Positions 26,019 through 35,403 are shown, counted from the first letter of the stretch. The stretch: DNA of 64,000 nt from an uncultured Flavobacteriales bacterium (GCA_913062955.1 CAJXZP010000011.1:1-64000); one strand, 5' to 3'. Notes: generated by a model from the letters alone, not told the origin. Numbers and translations are program-made.

Positions 26019-26858
26019 TTGAATTTATTTATTCTTTCACTCATTACTTTTCTGGTTCCGGTTGGAGCGGTCGCTATTGGATTATTGGATATAAATGCCA
26101 ATCGTAATAAAGGCATTTCAAGATATCTATTTAGCTCCTTTTTATTTGCTGTTCTCAGTTTCTTTCTTTTTAATTTGATGACAGAAGTAGAAATGGGTGA
26201 ATTTCAAATTTTAGGTTTTGTAGTCCTCTTTCCCTTTTCATTTTTGGCGGCTCCCTTTCTTTTGATGTATCAAAAGTCTTTAATGGGAGAAAAATCCAAG
26301 CTTCTTGGAGAGACGGGCGTAATTTGGAATTTTGTACCCTCTATATTTAGTGTTCTGATTCTTGTTATTGGATTAGCCATGTTTTCGGTACAGGAGGTCA
26401 ATGAGATATTAATTACGCAAAGATTAAACTCGGGAGATTCGATTAAGATTAACGCTAGACTGATTCTAATTTCCGCCCATTTAATGTGGTATGTGCAGTT
26501 ATTTTGGTACAATTTTAAGATTAGAAGTGTTTTTCGTGCACAAAAAAGAAAATTTGGTAAGTTTTACGCCCAGTACGAAGAACGAAATGAAAAGTTGATG
26601 AATAGAATAGTAATCATCTTTATGATGATCGGGGTTTATGACTTAATGTTCTGGATTGTTCGGGTTAGAAATCCGTATTTGATGATTTTAGTCAATGTCA
26701 TTTTTGGAATTGCTCTGGCTTATATGATTATGGCTGGAAGGGAACAAATAGATATCAAAAGATATAGAATGTATAAATTGGATTCTCATATGTATGAACT
26801 GGATGAAGCCCATCCTCCTGAAGGGTATAGGAAATCAAGAAAGAAAAAAATAAAATAG
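26019..26858 (+). CDS. Integral membrane protein, unknown family
   Basis: 279 residues from the TTG at 26019. Other in-frame candidates are TTG at 25998 and a TTG at 25977 inside the trxB terminator. No ATG occurs before about residue 55, by which point two obvious helices have passed. Seven hydrophobic helices can be seen (for example ILSLITFLVPVGAVAIGLL, VVLFPFSFLAAPFLLMY, LVNVIFGIALAYMIMA), with a basic cytoplasmic tail ending KKKIK. The layout is like a small 7-TM sensor or transporter module, but no family is recognised. The non-ATG start and overlap with a terminator are unusual. Confidence 0.65.
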   Translation: MNLFILSLITFLVPVGAVAIGLLDINANRNKGISRYLFSSFLFAVLSFFLFNLMTEVEMGEFQILGFVVLFPFSFLAAPFLLMYQKSLMGEKSKLLGETGVIWNFVPSIFSVLILVIGLAMFSVQEVNEILITQRLNSGDSIKINARLILISAHLMWYVQLFWYNFKIRSVFRAQKRKFGKFYAQYEERNEKLMNRIVIIFMMIGVYDLMFWIVRVRNPYLMILVNVIFGIALAYMIMAGREQIDIKRYRMYKLDSHMYELDEAHPPEGYRKSRKKKIK

Positions 26859-26899
26859 CCCAAAAAATGCCTTTGGACGTTTTTTTTTGTTCCCTTCTT

Positions 26900-27313
26900 T
26901 TAGAGATACTCGATCGTATACGTTATATCTGATGCTTTTTCGAGCATCGCAGTAACTCCGCAATATCTTTCCTGAGAATATTTAACCGCCTTTTCTATTT
27001 TAGTCGTATCCAAGTTATCCCCCCAGATGTAATAGGTTAAATGTATTTTATCGTAATATACAGGATGCTCTTCGGTTAAATGACCATTTGCGGTCACTTT
27101 TAGACTTTTAAAGTCAACTCGCATTTTCCTAAGTAAGGAAACCACATCCATAGAAGTACATCCGATTAAAGCGACTAAAATCAAAGGTTTTGGTCTAGGG
27201 CCATTATCGGAACCGCCAAAACTTTCGTCTGCATCGATGGTTATCGAATGCCCATTTACCTCGCCATTAAAGGCCATCCCGCCCTGATGTTCCATTGATA
27301 TTTCGTGATTCAT
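26900..27313 (-). CDS. OsmC family peroxiredoxin-like protein
   Basis: 137 residues of the OsmC/Ohr fold: PKPLILVALIGCTSMDVVSLLRK places Cys52 at the helix start, and SQERYCGVTAMLEKA gives Cys118, the usual Cys pair that reduces organic hydroperoxides. It belongs to the short YhfA-like subgroup rather than Ohr by length and by the GPRPKPLIL segment. Cytoplasmic. It stands alone, convergent with the membrane protein gene. Confidence 0.88.
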   Translation of the reverse strand: MNHEISMEHQGGMAFNGEVNGHSITIDADESFGGSDNGPRPKPLILVALIGCTSMDVVSLLRKMRVDFKSLKVTANGHLTEEHPVYYDKIHLTYYIWGDNLDTTKIEKAVKYSQERYCGVTAMLEKASDITYTIEYL

Positions 27314-27403
27314 TTTGTATGTTTTTTGTGAAAATGAGATACGAAGTTACAACCATTAGGTATGGTTGTTTCATGATAATTGTCAGTTATAAAAATAGCG
27401 CAA

Positions 27404-27432
27404 CAAAAAAAGGTGACCAAAGCCACCTTTTA
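27404..27432 (-). terminator. Terminator of the DUF4136/beta-barrel operon
   Basis: Minus strand: AAAGGTG / CACCTTT stem with a small loop followed by seven T, about 22 nt past the stop at 27455. Confidence 0.8.
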
Positions 27433-27454
27433 AAATTAGGAAATGAAATCTGTT

Positions 27455-28048
27455 CTAGTAAAAATAACTAAACCCTACATTGATGTTTAAATAAGAATGG
27501 GTAATTCCTCCATCTACAGGTAAAATGTAATGGTATTTTGAATTTACAAAGAAGTCAGCTGATCCTCCAGAGGGAATTAAAATTCCAACCTCCGGGTATA
27601 ATCCGAAGTTCCATGTATTTTGATCATAGGCGAAACCACTGATGTCAAATCGCTGTAAAACTCTATATAAACCAGCCCCTGCACCTACAAATGGGATGAT
27701 TTTTCCTTGCGGGTTAAAGTGGTAACTACCGGTTAATGTAAATGGGAAATAGTTAAAATAACGTAATTGACTTCCAGAGATAGAAGCGTTTAATTCCGGA
27801 ATTTCAATAGTACCGTGATCTACTTTTTGACTGAAAATTTGCCAAGATAAATTCACGCCAACAGCCACATTTTCATTGGTCATTTTTTTCCATTCCAATC
27901 CCATCGCACCCCAGCTGTATTTATCAATGAAATCAGCACTCTCCCCTAATGGTACGGCCATGTTATAGGTCATTCCAAAAAAATTGTCTTGGGCAAAAAC
28001 ACCTGTCGAAAGTACACAGGCAAATAAAAATAGGTATAAATTCTTCAT
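27455..28048 (-). CDS. Small outer-membrane beta-barrel protein
   Basis: 197 residues. Signal peptide ending VFAQ, then eight or so amphipathic strands in the style of OmpA-like / porin-family barrels (WGAMGLEWKKMTNENVAVGV, FPFTLTGSYHFNPQGK, IIPFVGAGAGLYRVLQ), and a final aromatic strand LNINVGFSYFY. Probably a structural outer-membrane protein. The gene lies 2 nt after the DUF4136 lipoprotein and shares its transcript. Confidence 0.8.
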   Translation of the reverse strand: MKNLYLFLFACVLSTGVFAQDNFFGMTYNMAVPLGESADFIDKYSWGAMGLEWKKMTNENVAVGVNLSWQIFSQKVDHGTIEIPELNASISGSQLRYFNYFPFTLTGSYHFNPQGKIIPFVGAGAGLYRVLQRFDISGFAYDQNTWNFGLYPEVGILIPSGGSADFFVNSKYHYILPVDGGITHSYLNINVGFSYFY

Positions 28049-28050
28049 CT

Positions 28051-28665
28051 TTAGTTTTTGTTTAAGTATTCGGATTGTAAAAATGCCTGATTAATGGAAG
28101 ATTCTAGCCTTGAACTTGTGGCGGATCCAGATAAAATTCCATTTAAACCACCGGTCCACATCACAATAGGAGGAGAATGATCAAATGGGTAGTTTTTTAC
28201 ATCCATGATATGCATCATTACGGTACCAGTAGTATAGGAGTAATAAGAAGTTCCATAACCGGGATAGCCCCAACCATAACCTGGATATCCGTATCCTGGA
28301 TATCCGTATCCTGGGTAATAAACAGCACCCACTATTTTGCTATTCCATGTAGAAGCTTCGATATATACATCTGGTGTATCGTTAGGCCCTGCTTCAATCC
28401 AACCATAATTATCTAGGTTAGTTCTCATGGTACGGAGTATAAGTGCAGCTTCCTCTATAGGGTAATCTGGTTTGTCATCTGCGCTATCATATACAATGAT
28501 TACAGAGTCGTAAAGCGTATACGTAGAATAGGATGCGAAATCTATTCCATCAGCAAATCTTGTCCCAACCAAGTCTAAATCGGCAACCGTACGGTCTTTT
28601 TCAGGGTAGCAAGAGGCCATAATCCCACCTATAAACAGGAAGGAAATCCATTTTGTTAGTTTCAT
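28051..28665 (-). CDS. DUF4136 lipoprotein with GYPGY repeats
   Basis: 204 residues. Lipoprotein signal with lipobox M-A-S-C (Cys19), then a DUF4136 domain: RFADGIDFASYSTYTL near the start, MRTNLDNYGWIEAG and DTPDVYIEAS in the middle, then MMHIMDVKNYP. Midway lies a low-complexity loop of G-Y-P-G-Y units (~125-148) encoded by a 15-bp tandem repeat. DUF4136 proteins are outer-membrane lipoproteins of unknown role. A paralogue sits at 43802. A TAAGTTTG box lies 29 nt before the ATG. Confidence 0.85.
   Translation of the reverse strand: MKLTKWISFLFIGGIMASCYPEKDRTVADLDLVGTRFADGIDFASYSTYTLYDSVIIVYDSADDKPDYPIEEAALILRTMRTNLDNYGWIEAGPNDTPDVYIEASTWNSKIVGAVYYPGYGYPGYGYPGYGWGYPGYGTSYYSYTTGTVMMHIMDVKNYPFDHSPPIVMWTGGLNGILSGSATSSRLESSINQAFLQSEYLNKN
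28280..28309. repeat. 15-bp tandem repeat in the DUF4136 gene
   Basis: Two perfect copies of CCTGGATATCCGTAT and the start of a third, encoding G-Y-P-G-Y units. Copy number could change by slippage without a frameshift because the unit is a multiple of three. Confidence 0.85.
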
Positions 28666-28693
28666 TTCTATCGATTAATTTTTGTTTGTTTAA

Positions 28694-28701
28694 CAAACTT
28701 A
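28694..28701 (-). promoter_or_regulatory. -7 promoter box of the DUF4136/beta-barrel operon
   Basis: TAAGTTTG on the minus strand, exact TAnnTTTG, 29 nt upstream of the ATG at 28665. It is embedded in a GTTTGTTTAACAAAC inverted repeat (about 28684-28698), which could be an operator. Confidence 0.5.
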
Positions 28702-28875
28702 ACTCTTTTTAAATACGCACCCAAAGTAGAACTTAAAGGATATTGACAGATATACGGAAAATATGTCATCGGATTTTCTTCTAACTTTTAAAAGTGGGTT
28801 TATTGACCGACACCTTGTCATAATAAAAGTTTTGGTACATCAATTGACATCCACAACTCACTAAAAAATTGAAAG

Positions 28876-30771
28876 ATGGCAAAAGGAAAAATAAAAGTGG
28901 AGTCTGGAAATATATTTCCAGTAATAAAGAAGTTCTTATATTCAGATCATGAAATATTTTTACGTGAGTTGGTCTCAAATGCGGTGGATGCATCTTTAAA
29001 ATTAAGGGCGTTAAAACAAGCAGGTGAGTTTACAGGGGATGTGGCTGATTTGCAGATTGAGGTTAAAATTGATAAAGAAGCTAAAACGGTTACTATTTCT
29101 GATCAAGGTATTGGGATGACGGAAGAGGAAGCGGATAAATATCTAAATCAAATGGCTTTTTCTGGGGCAGAAGAATTTCTAGAAAAGTATGAAAAGGAAG
29201 GTAAAGAAGCTGGAATTATTGGTCATTTCGGATTAGGTTTCTATTCCGCTTTTATGGTGGCTAAAGAAGTAACTGTTATTTCTAAATCGTATAAAGAGGA
29301 TTCCGCTGTTAAATGGGTATGTGATGGTGATCCGGAATATACGATGGATGCTGTAGAAAAGGAATCAAGAGGTACCGATATCATTTTACAGATTGCAGAT
29401 GATTCTTTGGAGTTTTTGGAAGAAGCACGACTTGAAGGAATCCTTACTAAATACTGTAAGTTTTTACCGGTAAATATCAAATTTGGGACTAAGTCAGAAT
29501 CTTATGATGACCCTAGTGGAGAGAAAGATGATAATGACCAGGTGAAGCAAATTCAAAAACAGGTTGATAATATCATTAATAACCCCGTACCAGCTTGGAC
29601 TAAAAAACCAGCGGATTTAGAGGATGCGGAATATAAAAAGTTTTACAAGGAATTGTATCCTGGTTCCTTTGAGGAACCATTATTCCATATTCATTTAAAT
29701 GTAGATTTTCCGTTCAACTTAACGGGGATTTTATATTTCCCTAGGTTGGCAAATAATATTCAGGTTCAGAAAAACAAAATTAACCTGTATTCAAACCAAG
29801 TGTATATTACAGATAATGTAGAGAACATTGTTCCTGAATTTTTAACCGTCCTACATGGTGTAATTGATTCTCCAGATATTCCATTAAATGTTTCTCGTTC
29901 TTATTTACAAGAAGATAAACAAGTAAAGCAAGTTTCGGCTCATATTTCTAAAAAGGTAGCGGACAAATTGGCTTCTATGTTTAAGAAAGATCGTGCTGAT
30001 TTTGAAAGTAAATGGGACGATATCAAAGTATTCATGGAATATGGTGCTTTAACGGATGAAAAATTCTTTGATCGTATCAAAAAATCGTTACTATTCAAAA
30101 ATGTAGATGGTTCATTTGCTACCTTTTCAGAATATGAAGATAAAATAAAAGAGACGCAAACGGACAAGAATAATAAGCTAGTTTATCTATACAGCGATAA
30201 CGTAGTTGACCAGCATGTATTTATTGAAAGTGCGAAGAATAAAGGATATGATGTTTGTGTTTTTGATACGCCATTAACTCCTCATTACGTACAGTTCTTG
30301 GAGTCAAAATTAGAAAATGCATCTTTTGTACGTGTGGATTCTGATACTATTGATAAATTGATTCAGAAGGAAGAAGAAGTGAAATCAAACCTTTCTGAAG
30401 ATCAAGAAAAAGAACTGAAAGAGGTAATTGAATCTATGGTGGATAAACAATCCTACACAGTTCATTTTGAGCCATTGACAGAAAATGATGCCCCAGTTAT
30501 TATTACGCAACCAGAATTTATGCGTAGAATGAAAGATCAACAAGCCATGGGCGGTGGAGGCATGATGGGAATGGGTAATTTCCCGGATATGTATAACTTG
30601 GTTGTAAATGCCAATCATCCATTAACGAGTAAGATTTTGGTGGAAGGTGATTCTAAAAAGAAATCAAATTTGGCTCAACAAGCTATTGATTTAGCACTAT
30701 TGTCTAAAAATTTATTGAAAGGCGAAAAACTTAGCGCATTCTTAAAACGTAGCGTGGAGTTAATTGATTAA
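28876..30771 (+). CDS. htpG: Molecular chaperone HtpG (Hsp90)
   Basis: 631 residues, HtpG length. GHKL ATPase motifs: FLRELVSNAVDASLK, DQGIGMT and GHFGLGFYSAF. The middle domain has LNVSRSYLQEDKQVKQV. The C-terminal region has a Gly/Met-rich loop (AMGGGGMMGMGNFP). It is an ATP-driven dimeric chaperone. A single gene between its own upstream region and a bidirectional terminator. I found no convincing TAnnTTTG box upstream, only TTG - 18 nt - TACATCAA near 28815-28842, so it may use a different sigma factor or a weak site. Confidence 0.97.
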   Translation: MAKGKIKVESGNIFPVIKKFLYSDHEIFLRELVSNAVDASLKLRALKQAGEFTGDVADLQIEVKIDKEAKTVTISDQGIGMTEEEADKYLNQMAFSGAEEFLEKYEKEGKEAGIIGHFGLGFYSAFMVAKEVTVISKSYKEDSAVKWVCDGDPEYTMDAVEKESRGTDIILQIADDSLEFLEEARLEGILTKYCKFLPVNIKFGTKSESYDDPSGEKDDNDQVKQIQKQVDNIINNPVPAWTKKPADLEDAEYKKFYKELYPGSFEEPLFHIHLNVDFPFNLTGILYFPRLANNIQVQKNKINLYSNQVYITDNVENIVPEFLTVLHGVIDSPDIPLNVSRSYLQEDKQVKQVSAHISKKVADKLASMFKKDRADFESKWDDIKVFMEYGALTDEKFFDRIKKSLLFKNVDGSFATFSEYEDKIKETQTDKNNKLVYLYSDNVVDQHVFIESAKNKGYDVCVFDTPLTPHYVQFLESKLENASFVRVDSDTIDKLIQKEEEVKSNLSEDQEKELKEVIESMVDKQSYTVHFEPLTENDAPVIITQPEFMRRMKDQQAMGGGGMMGMGNFPDMYNLVVNANHPLTSKILVEGDSKKKSNLAQQAIDLALLSKNLLKGEKLSAFLKRSVELID

Positions 30772-30798
30772 TTCGATGGTTTAATAAAATATATGTAA

Positions 30799-30835
30799 CA
30801 AAAAAAATCCCGGTGTGAACCGGGATTTTTTTTGC
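30799..30835 (+). terminator. Bidirectional terminator between htpG and the M1 peptidase gene
   Basis: AAAATCCCGG / CCGGGATTTT stem, TGTGAA loop, with a T run on both strands (A8 on the left, T8 on the right). Confidence 0.92.
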
Positions 30836-30844
30836 TTTAATTTT

Positions 30845-33202
30845 TTATTTATAAGACTCTTCTTCCAGGGCACGTTTTGCTTTTTGCATTGGATTTTCTC
30901 CAATGGCTTGTCTCTTATTCGCCTTTTTTGCTTTATATACATCAAAACGAGTAGGTTGAACTTGTGTTGGCCAGTAATTATTCCCTCGGTTAATATCCGC
31001 AGTTTCCAAATAAGGATCTAATACCACCCGAACTAACTCTTTATTAAAATAAAACACCTTAGTCGCAGTGGTGTTTCTTTTTCTCCAAATTTCGGCTGGA
31101 ATTTTTACCACTTCTTTCGAACCATCCGCAAATTCAAATTCAATAATTATTGGCATGACTAATCCACCTACTAATTCAAAACTCAGTTCATAATAATTGG
31201 TATTCGTATCCAATAAAGTTTTTTCAACTTCCGATAAACTGTTTTTGTAGATCTCGTATTTTTTTTGATCCAGTACATCAAACCCATAGGGATCATCTAG
31301 ATCATAAAAGTCTTTCATACTAGCGTCCATTTCAATAATTGATTTTGGAGCTCCAAGCGCTCTCATCGTCCCAATATCTTGAGTTTTTGATGCGTCTTCT
31401 GCTTTTTGGCGTTGGGCTTCAATTTCCGGGTTTTTGGTATTTACCTTAAACCACTTCACGCCATTTAAGGCAATATCTACGTTGTCTACACTGTAATACC
31501 AACCTCTCCAATACCAATCTAAATCCACGGCAGAGGCGTCTTCCATCGTTCGAAAGAAGTCTGCTGGAGTAGGGTGTTTAAATGCCCATCGTTCGGCATA
31601 GGTTTTAAAAGCATAATCAAACAACTCTCTTCCCATAATGGTTTCACGTAAAATATTTAGAGAAGTAGCCGTTTTTGCATAGGCATTGTTTCCAAATTGT
31701 AATAAGGATTCTGAATTCGTCATGATGGGAACCATTGAATTTTGTTCGCTACTCATATACGGAACAATGTGCTGAGCAGGTCCTCTTCTGGATGGATATT
31801 CCTTATCCCATTCTTGTTCTGTGAGGTATTGTACAAAGGTATTTAAGCCTTCATCCATCCACGTCCATTGCCTTTCATCGGAGTTAATAATCATGGGAAA
31901 GAAGTTATGTCCTACCTCATGAATGATGACAGATTGCATTCCATGTTTTGTACTTTCAGAATAGGTGCCATCTTTTTCGGGTCTTCCACCATTAAAACAA
32001 ATCATTGGATATTCCATTCCAATCCATTTGGAATGCACCGAAATAGCTACTGGATAAGTATAATCTATGGTGTATTTAGAATACGTAGAAATGGTATGTG
32101 CCACTACACGGGTAGAATATTGTTCCCATAATGGATTCCCTTCTTTAGGATAGTAACTCATCGCCATTACGGTTTTGTTACCCACTTTTACTCCCATCGC
32201 ATCCCATATGAATTTTCTAGAGGATGCAAAAGCGAAATCACGTACGTTTTCTGCATAAAATGTCCATGTTTTAGTTTTTGAGGCGTAGCTTTTTTCCGCT
32301 TCCTCCGCTTCCGATTGATTAACAATCATCACCGGAGTAGTAGATGTTTTTGATTCTTCAAATCTTTTACGTTGAATAGATGTCAATACTGAAGAGGGAT
32401 TTTGTAAGGAGCCTGTTGCTCCAATAACATGGTCTGCAGGAGCGGTAATACTTACCTTATAATTACCAAAGGTGAGTGCAAATTCTCCCCCGCCTAAGAA
32501 TTGTTTGTTTTGCCATCCTTCTACCTCATTGTAAACAGCCATTCTGGGGTAAAACTGAGCAATAGTATATAGGTAATTACTATCGTCCTTAAAAAACTCA
32601 TATCCACTACGACCACCAATTTCCATTCTGTTGTTGATGTTGTACCACCATTTGATAGAAAAACTCATTTTGGTCCCTGGCTTTAAGGGAGTGGTTAAAT
32701 CCACTCGCATCATGGTTTTATTGACAAAATAGCTTAGGTCATTTCCATTGGATGCTTTTACCTCTGTTAGATTGAATCCACCTTCAAAGTGGTTATGCAT
32801 TTTTTTTATCGTTCCAAAAGACATTCCATTTTTGGAAATGGAGGATTGGCTTATTTTTTTGCTATCCGAATCTGGAGCACGCATGTTTTGGTCTAATTGG
32901 ATCCATAAATACGATAAACTCTCTTTCGAGTTATTGTGATAAGTAATGGTTTCTTTCCCGGTAATCGTTTGTTTTTTATCATCCAATACGACCTCAATAA
33001 CATAATCAGCCTGTTGTTGGTAATATTCAGATCCAGGAGCTCCCGAAGCCGTTCTATAGGGATTGGGGCCCGGTAATTCCTCTTTTAACTGTTTGAATTT
33101 ATCTTCCGTATAGGAAGAGGAATTAGTGATAGTCTGGGCGTAACTATTAAATGCCAAAACGGTGAATCCAATTCCTAAAATTGACTTGAAAAATTTGTTC
33201 AT
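30845..33202 (-). CDS. M1 family metallopeptidase, secreted
   Basis: 785 residues. A signal peptide (LGIGFTVLAFNSYAQ) is followed by the M1 beta-saddle domain, then the catalytic domain with HEVGH (428-432) and the third ligand Glu in WMDEGLNTF (~451). The usual GAMEN exopeptidase motif is not evident: the equivalent stretch reads WIGMEYPMICFNGG, as in the Bacteroidota group of M1-like peptidases. Probably a periplasmic or surface zinc aminopeptidase. No T9SS C-terminal domain is visible. Single gene, with a terminator shared with htpG. Confidence 0.92.
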   Translation of the reverse strand: MNKFFKSILGIGFTVLAFNSYAQTITNSSSYTEDKFKQLKEELPGPNPYRTASGAPGSEYYQQQADYVIEVVLDDKKQTITGKETITYHNNSKESLSYLWIQLDQNMRAPDSDSKKISQSSISKNGMSFGTIKKMHNHFEGGFNLTEVKASNGNDLSYFVNKTMMRVDLTTPLKPGTKMSFSIKWWYNINNRMEIGGRSGYEFFKDDSNYLYTIAQFYPRMAVYNEVEGWQNKQFLGGGEFALTFGNYKVSITAPADHVIGATGSLQNPSSVLTSIQRKRFEESKTSTTPVMIVNQSEAEEAEKSYASKTKTWTFYAENVRDFAFASSRKFIWDAMGVKVGNKTVMAMSYYPKEGNPLWEQYSTRVVAHTISTYSKYTIDYTYPVAISVHSKWIGMEYPMICFNGGRPEKDGTYSESTKHGMQSVIIHEVGHNFFPMIINSDERQWTWMDEGLNTFVQYLTEQEWDKEYPSRRGPAQHIVPYMSSEQNSMVPIMTNSESLLQFGNNAYAKTATSLNILRETIMGRELFDYAFKTYAERWAFKHPTPADFFRTMEDASAVDLDWYWRGWYYSVDNVDIALNGVKWFKVNTKNPEIEAQRQKAEDASKTQDIGTMRALGAPKSIIEMDASMKDFYDLDDPYGFDVLDQKKYEIYKNSLSEVEKTLLDTNTNYYELSFELVGGLVMPIIIEFEFADGSKEVVKIPAEIWRKRNTTATKVFYFNKELVRVVLDPYLETADINRGNNYWPTQVQPTRFDVYKAKKANKRQAIGENPMQKAKRALEEESYK

Positions 33203-33348
33203 TTTGATTTATTTGAAAAGCAAAGAAAAAATTATCATTTACATGGGGTCTACCATTCATAAAAAAAACGAAACAAAATTGCATCGTAAATAACTCCTAT
33301 TCCAAGGACATGGAATAGGAATAGGGGATAGCAAGGATTTATGCCCCC

Positions 33349-33912
33349 TTATTTTATTTTCCAAGTAACACTTTTCTTATCGCTATTCAGCAAGGCTTTT
33401 TCTTTTGATGTACCATTTCTGAACTCTACAATGTTCTGTTGATCTTTAAATAGGGTAAGTAAAACCTCCGAATAAAAGGAAAAACTGGAAAAGGGAGGAA
33501 GATCGTTGTATTGAAAATAAATAACTGTACGGTCTGGATTACATTCTGATGGTAAAAAGGAAGCTCCTTTTAAAACGATGCCATCTATAAGAAGGGTTGT
33601 TTTATCAAGTATATATTTCTGAATCAATATTTCGGTTTCTGGTTTTAGAGAATCTGATCCCAAAAAGAATTTTTCGGGTTGATAGGTGAGTTTGATAGCA
33701 TTTTCTAAATCATCGGTAAATACCTCTATGGAAAAGGTTAAGGTTTTAGATTCTTTTTTGTACTCAATTTCTGTATAAGAAACATGGTAGGGGTGAGGTG
33801 CTAAGGATAAAAGTGAAATACATATCATACCCAAAAGAACAAAAAGTTCTTTATTTCTACCCTTTAAATAGGGCACAAACCCTTTTTCAAATAATTGCTT
33901 GTCATGAAACAT
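33349..33912 (-). CDS. DUF6702 family protein
   Basis: 187 residues from the ATG at 33912 (the frame extends two codons further to a GTG). One membrane or signal helix (ELFVLLGMICISLLSLA), then HPYHVSYTEIEYKKESKTL, the signature start of DUF6702, and a beta-sandwich to the end. Unknown function, conserved in Bacteroidota, often encoded beside M1 metallopeptidases as it is here (146 nt upstream of the M1 gene, same strand). Its promoter box lies in the leader of the divergent protease gene. Confidence 0.8.
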   Translation of the reverse strand: MFHDKQLFEKGFVPYLKGRNKELFVLLGMICISLLSLAPHPYHVSYTEIEYKKESKTLTFSIEVFTDDLENAIKLTYQPEKFFLGSDSLKPETEILIQKYILDKTTLLIDGIVLKGASFLPSECNPDRTVIYFQYNDLPPFSSFSFYSEVLLTLFKDQQNIVEFRNGTSKEKALLNSDKKSVTWKIK

Positions 33913-33927
33913 AATCACTGTATTTTG
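33899..33927 (+). promoter_or_regulatory. Promoter of the bleomycin-hydrolase-type protease gene
   Basis: TTG (33899-33901), 19 nt, TATTTTG (33921-33927). It overlaps the first codons of the divergent DUF6702 gene. The -7 box is one base shorter than TAnnTTTG. Confidence 0.45.
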
Positions 33928-33932
33928 CCGGC

Positions 33933-33940
33933 CAAATTTA
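33933..33940 (-). promoter_or_regulatory. -7 promoter box of the DUF6702 gene
   Basis: TAAATTTG on the minus strand, exact TAnnTTTG, 21 nt before the ATG at 33912, inside the 5' leader of the divergent protease gene. Confidence 0.55.
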
Positions 33941-33957
33941 TAACGAATAAAATAAAA

Positions 33958-35166
33958 ATGTCCATGTTTAAAAAAATTGCTTGTGTAGGAGCCTTAGTGG
34001 CTTCCTCAATGGGGGCTTTAATTGCTCAAGAAGCTGATACTGTAAGAAATACCGAAGATGGTGGTTACTTATTTACTATTCAAAATAGTATTGAATCTAC
34101 CGATGTAAAGAACCAATACCGCTCGGGTACGTGTTGGAGTTTTTCTGCATTGTCGTTTTTTGAAGCAGAAATTGAAAGAATGTCGGGTACTAGGTATGAC
34201 CTTTCAGAAATGTTTGTGGTTTGGCATACTTATTCCGACAAAGCAACGAAAACAGTTCGAATGTATGGTGAATTGAATTTTGGACCTGGAGGGGCATTTC
34301 ATGATGTGGTTTATGTAATGAAACATTATGGAATGGTTCCTGATACTGTTTATACAGGGCTTAATTATGGTTCTGAAAAGCACATGCATGGAGAACTAGA
34401 TAAGGTTTTAAAAGCGATGATTGATGTTATTGTAGAGAACCCGAATAAAAAATTATCTACGGCATGGCATCCTGCGGTGGAAGGTACTTTAAATGCTTAT
34501 TTAGGTGAACTTCCTGAAGAATTTGATTTTGAAGGAAAAAAATATACGCCTAAATCATTTCTAGAAAAGACCGGTTTAAATCCAGATGATTACATCGCTT
34601 TGACTTCATTTAACCATTATCCTTATTATACCGAGTTTCCTATTGCGGTTGCGGATAACTGGTTATGGAAAGATTTTTATAATCTTCCTCTGGATGAGTT
34701 TATGATGGTAATGGAAAATGCTTTGGAAAATGATTTGTCTATTGCTTGGGCGGCGGATGTTAGTGAAAAAGGATTTTCTTTTAGAGATAGACTTGCGGTG
34801 GTTCCTGCGGATTTGGATAATATTAGTGTAAAAGGGAAAGATAATGAGAACTTTAGCGATGCAGGTGCTGAAAAGAAAGGTTCTGCATTTGACGAACCGG
34901 TGGATGAGCTAGTTATTACACAAGAAAATCGTCAGGCTGCTTACGATAGTCAAGAAACTACCGATGATCACGGAATGCATATTACAGGAATGGCAAAAGA
35001 TCAATTTGGAACGAAATATTATATCGTAAAGAACTCTTGGGGTACGAAACATACGGATGGTTATTTCTTTGCATCTGAGGCATATGTAAAGTATAAAACA
35101 ATGAACATTTTAATTCATAAAGATGGGATTCCTAAAGCATTGAGAAAGAAGCTAGGGATTAAATAG
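33958..35166 (+). CDS. C1 peptidase of the bleomycin hydrolase / aminopeptidase C type, exported
   Basis: 402 residues from the ATG at 33958. The open frame reaches back to 33895, but those codons overlap the divergent gene and its promoter. The catalytic triad is intact: Cys59 in QYRSGTCWSFSALSFFE, His in DDHGMHITG and Asn in YIVKNSWGT. PepC/BLH enzymes are cytosolic hexameric aminopeptidases, but this one has a signal peptide (ACVGALVASSMGALIAQ), so it acts outside the cytoplasm. A strong terminator follows. Confidence 0.92.
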   Translation: MSMFKKIACVGALVASSMGALIAQEADTVRNTEDGGYLFTIQNSIESTDVKNQYRSGTCWSFSALSFFEAEIERMSGTRYDLSEMFVVWHTYSDKATKTVRMYGELNFGPGGAFHDVVYVMKHYGMVPDTVYTGLNYGSEKHMHGELDKVLKAMIDVIVENPNKKLSTAWHPAVEGTLNAYLGELPEEFDFEGKKYTPKSFLEKTGLNPDDYIALTSFNHYPYYTEFPIAVADNWLWKDFYNLPLDEFMMVMENALENDLSIAWAADVSEKGFSFRDRLAVVPADLDNISVKGKDNENFSDAGAEKKGSAFDEPVDELVITQENRQAAYDSQETTDDHGMHITGMAKDQFGTKYYIVKNSWGTKHTDGYFFASEAYVKYKTMNILIHKDGIPKALRKKLGIK

Positions 35167-35189
35167 ATTTTATAGTTACTTTAATAGCT

Positions 35190-35220
35190 TAGGAGTCCTA
35201 ATTTTAGGACTCCTTTTTTT
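35190..35220 (+). terminator. Terminator of the C1 peptidase gene
   Basis: TAGGAGTCCTAA / TTAGGACTCCT hairpin with a TT loop, then seven T. Confidence 0.9.
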
Positions 35221-35403
35221 ATGTCTGGCTCAATTTTAGGAGTTTAGCTGATTTTTCCTTAAAAACCAGTTTAGATAAAAAGTCAAAAATTTTATATATT
35301 TGGTAAATCATAATTTTTTGATTCGTTTATTCTGAAAATCCGATTGGTTATTGCCAAAGTGTTTAATTAGAGCGTCATACGTGTAACTATTGTGAAATTA
35401 TAG

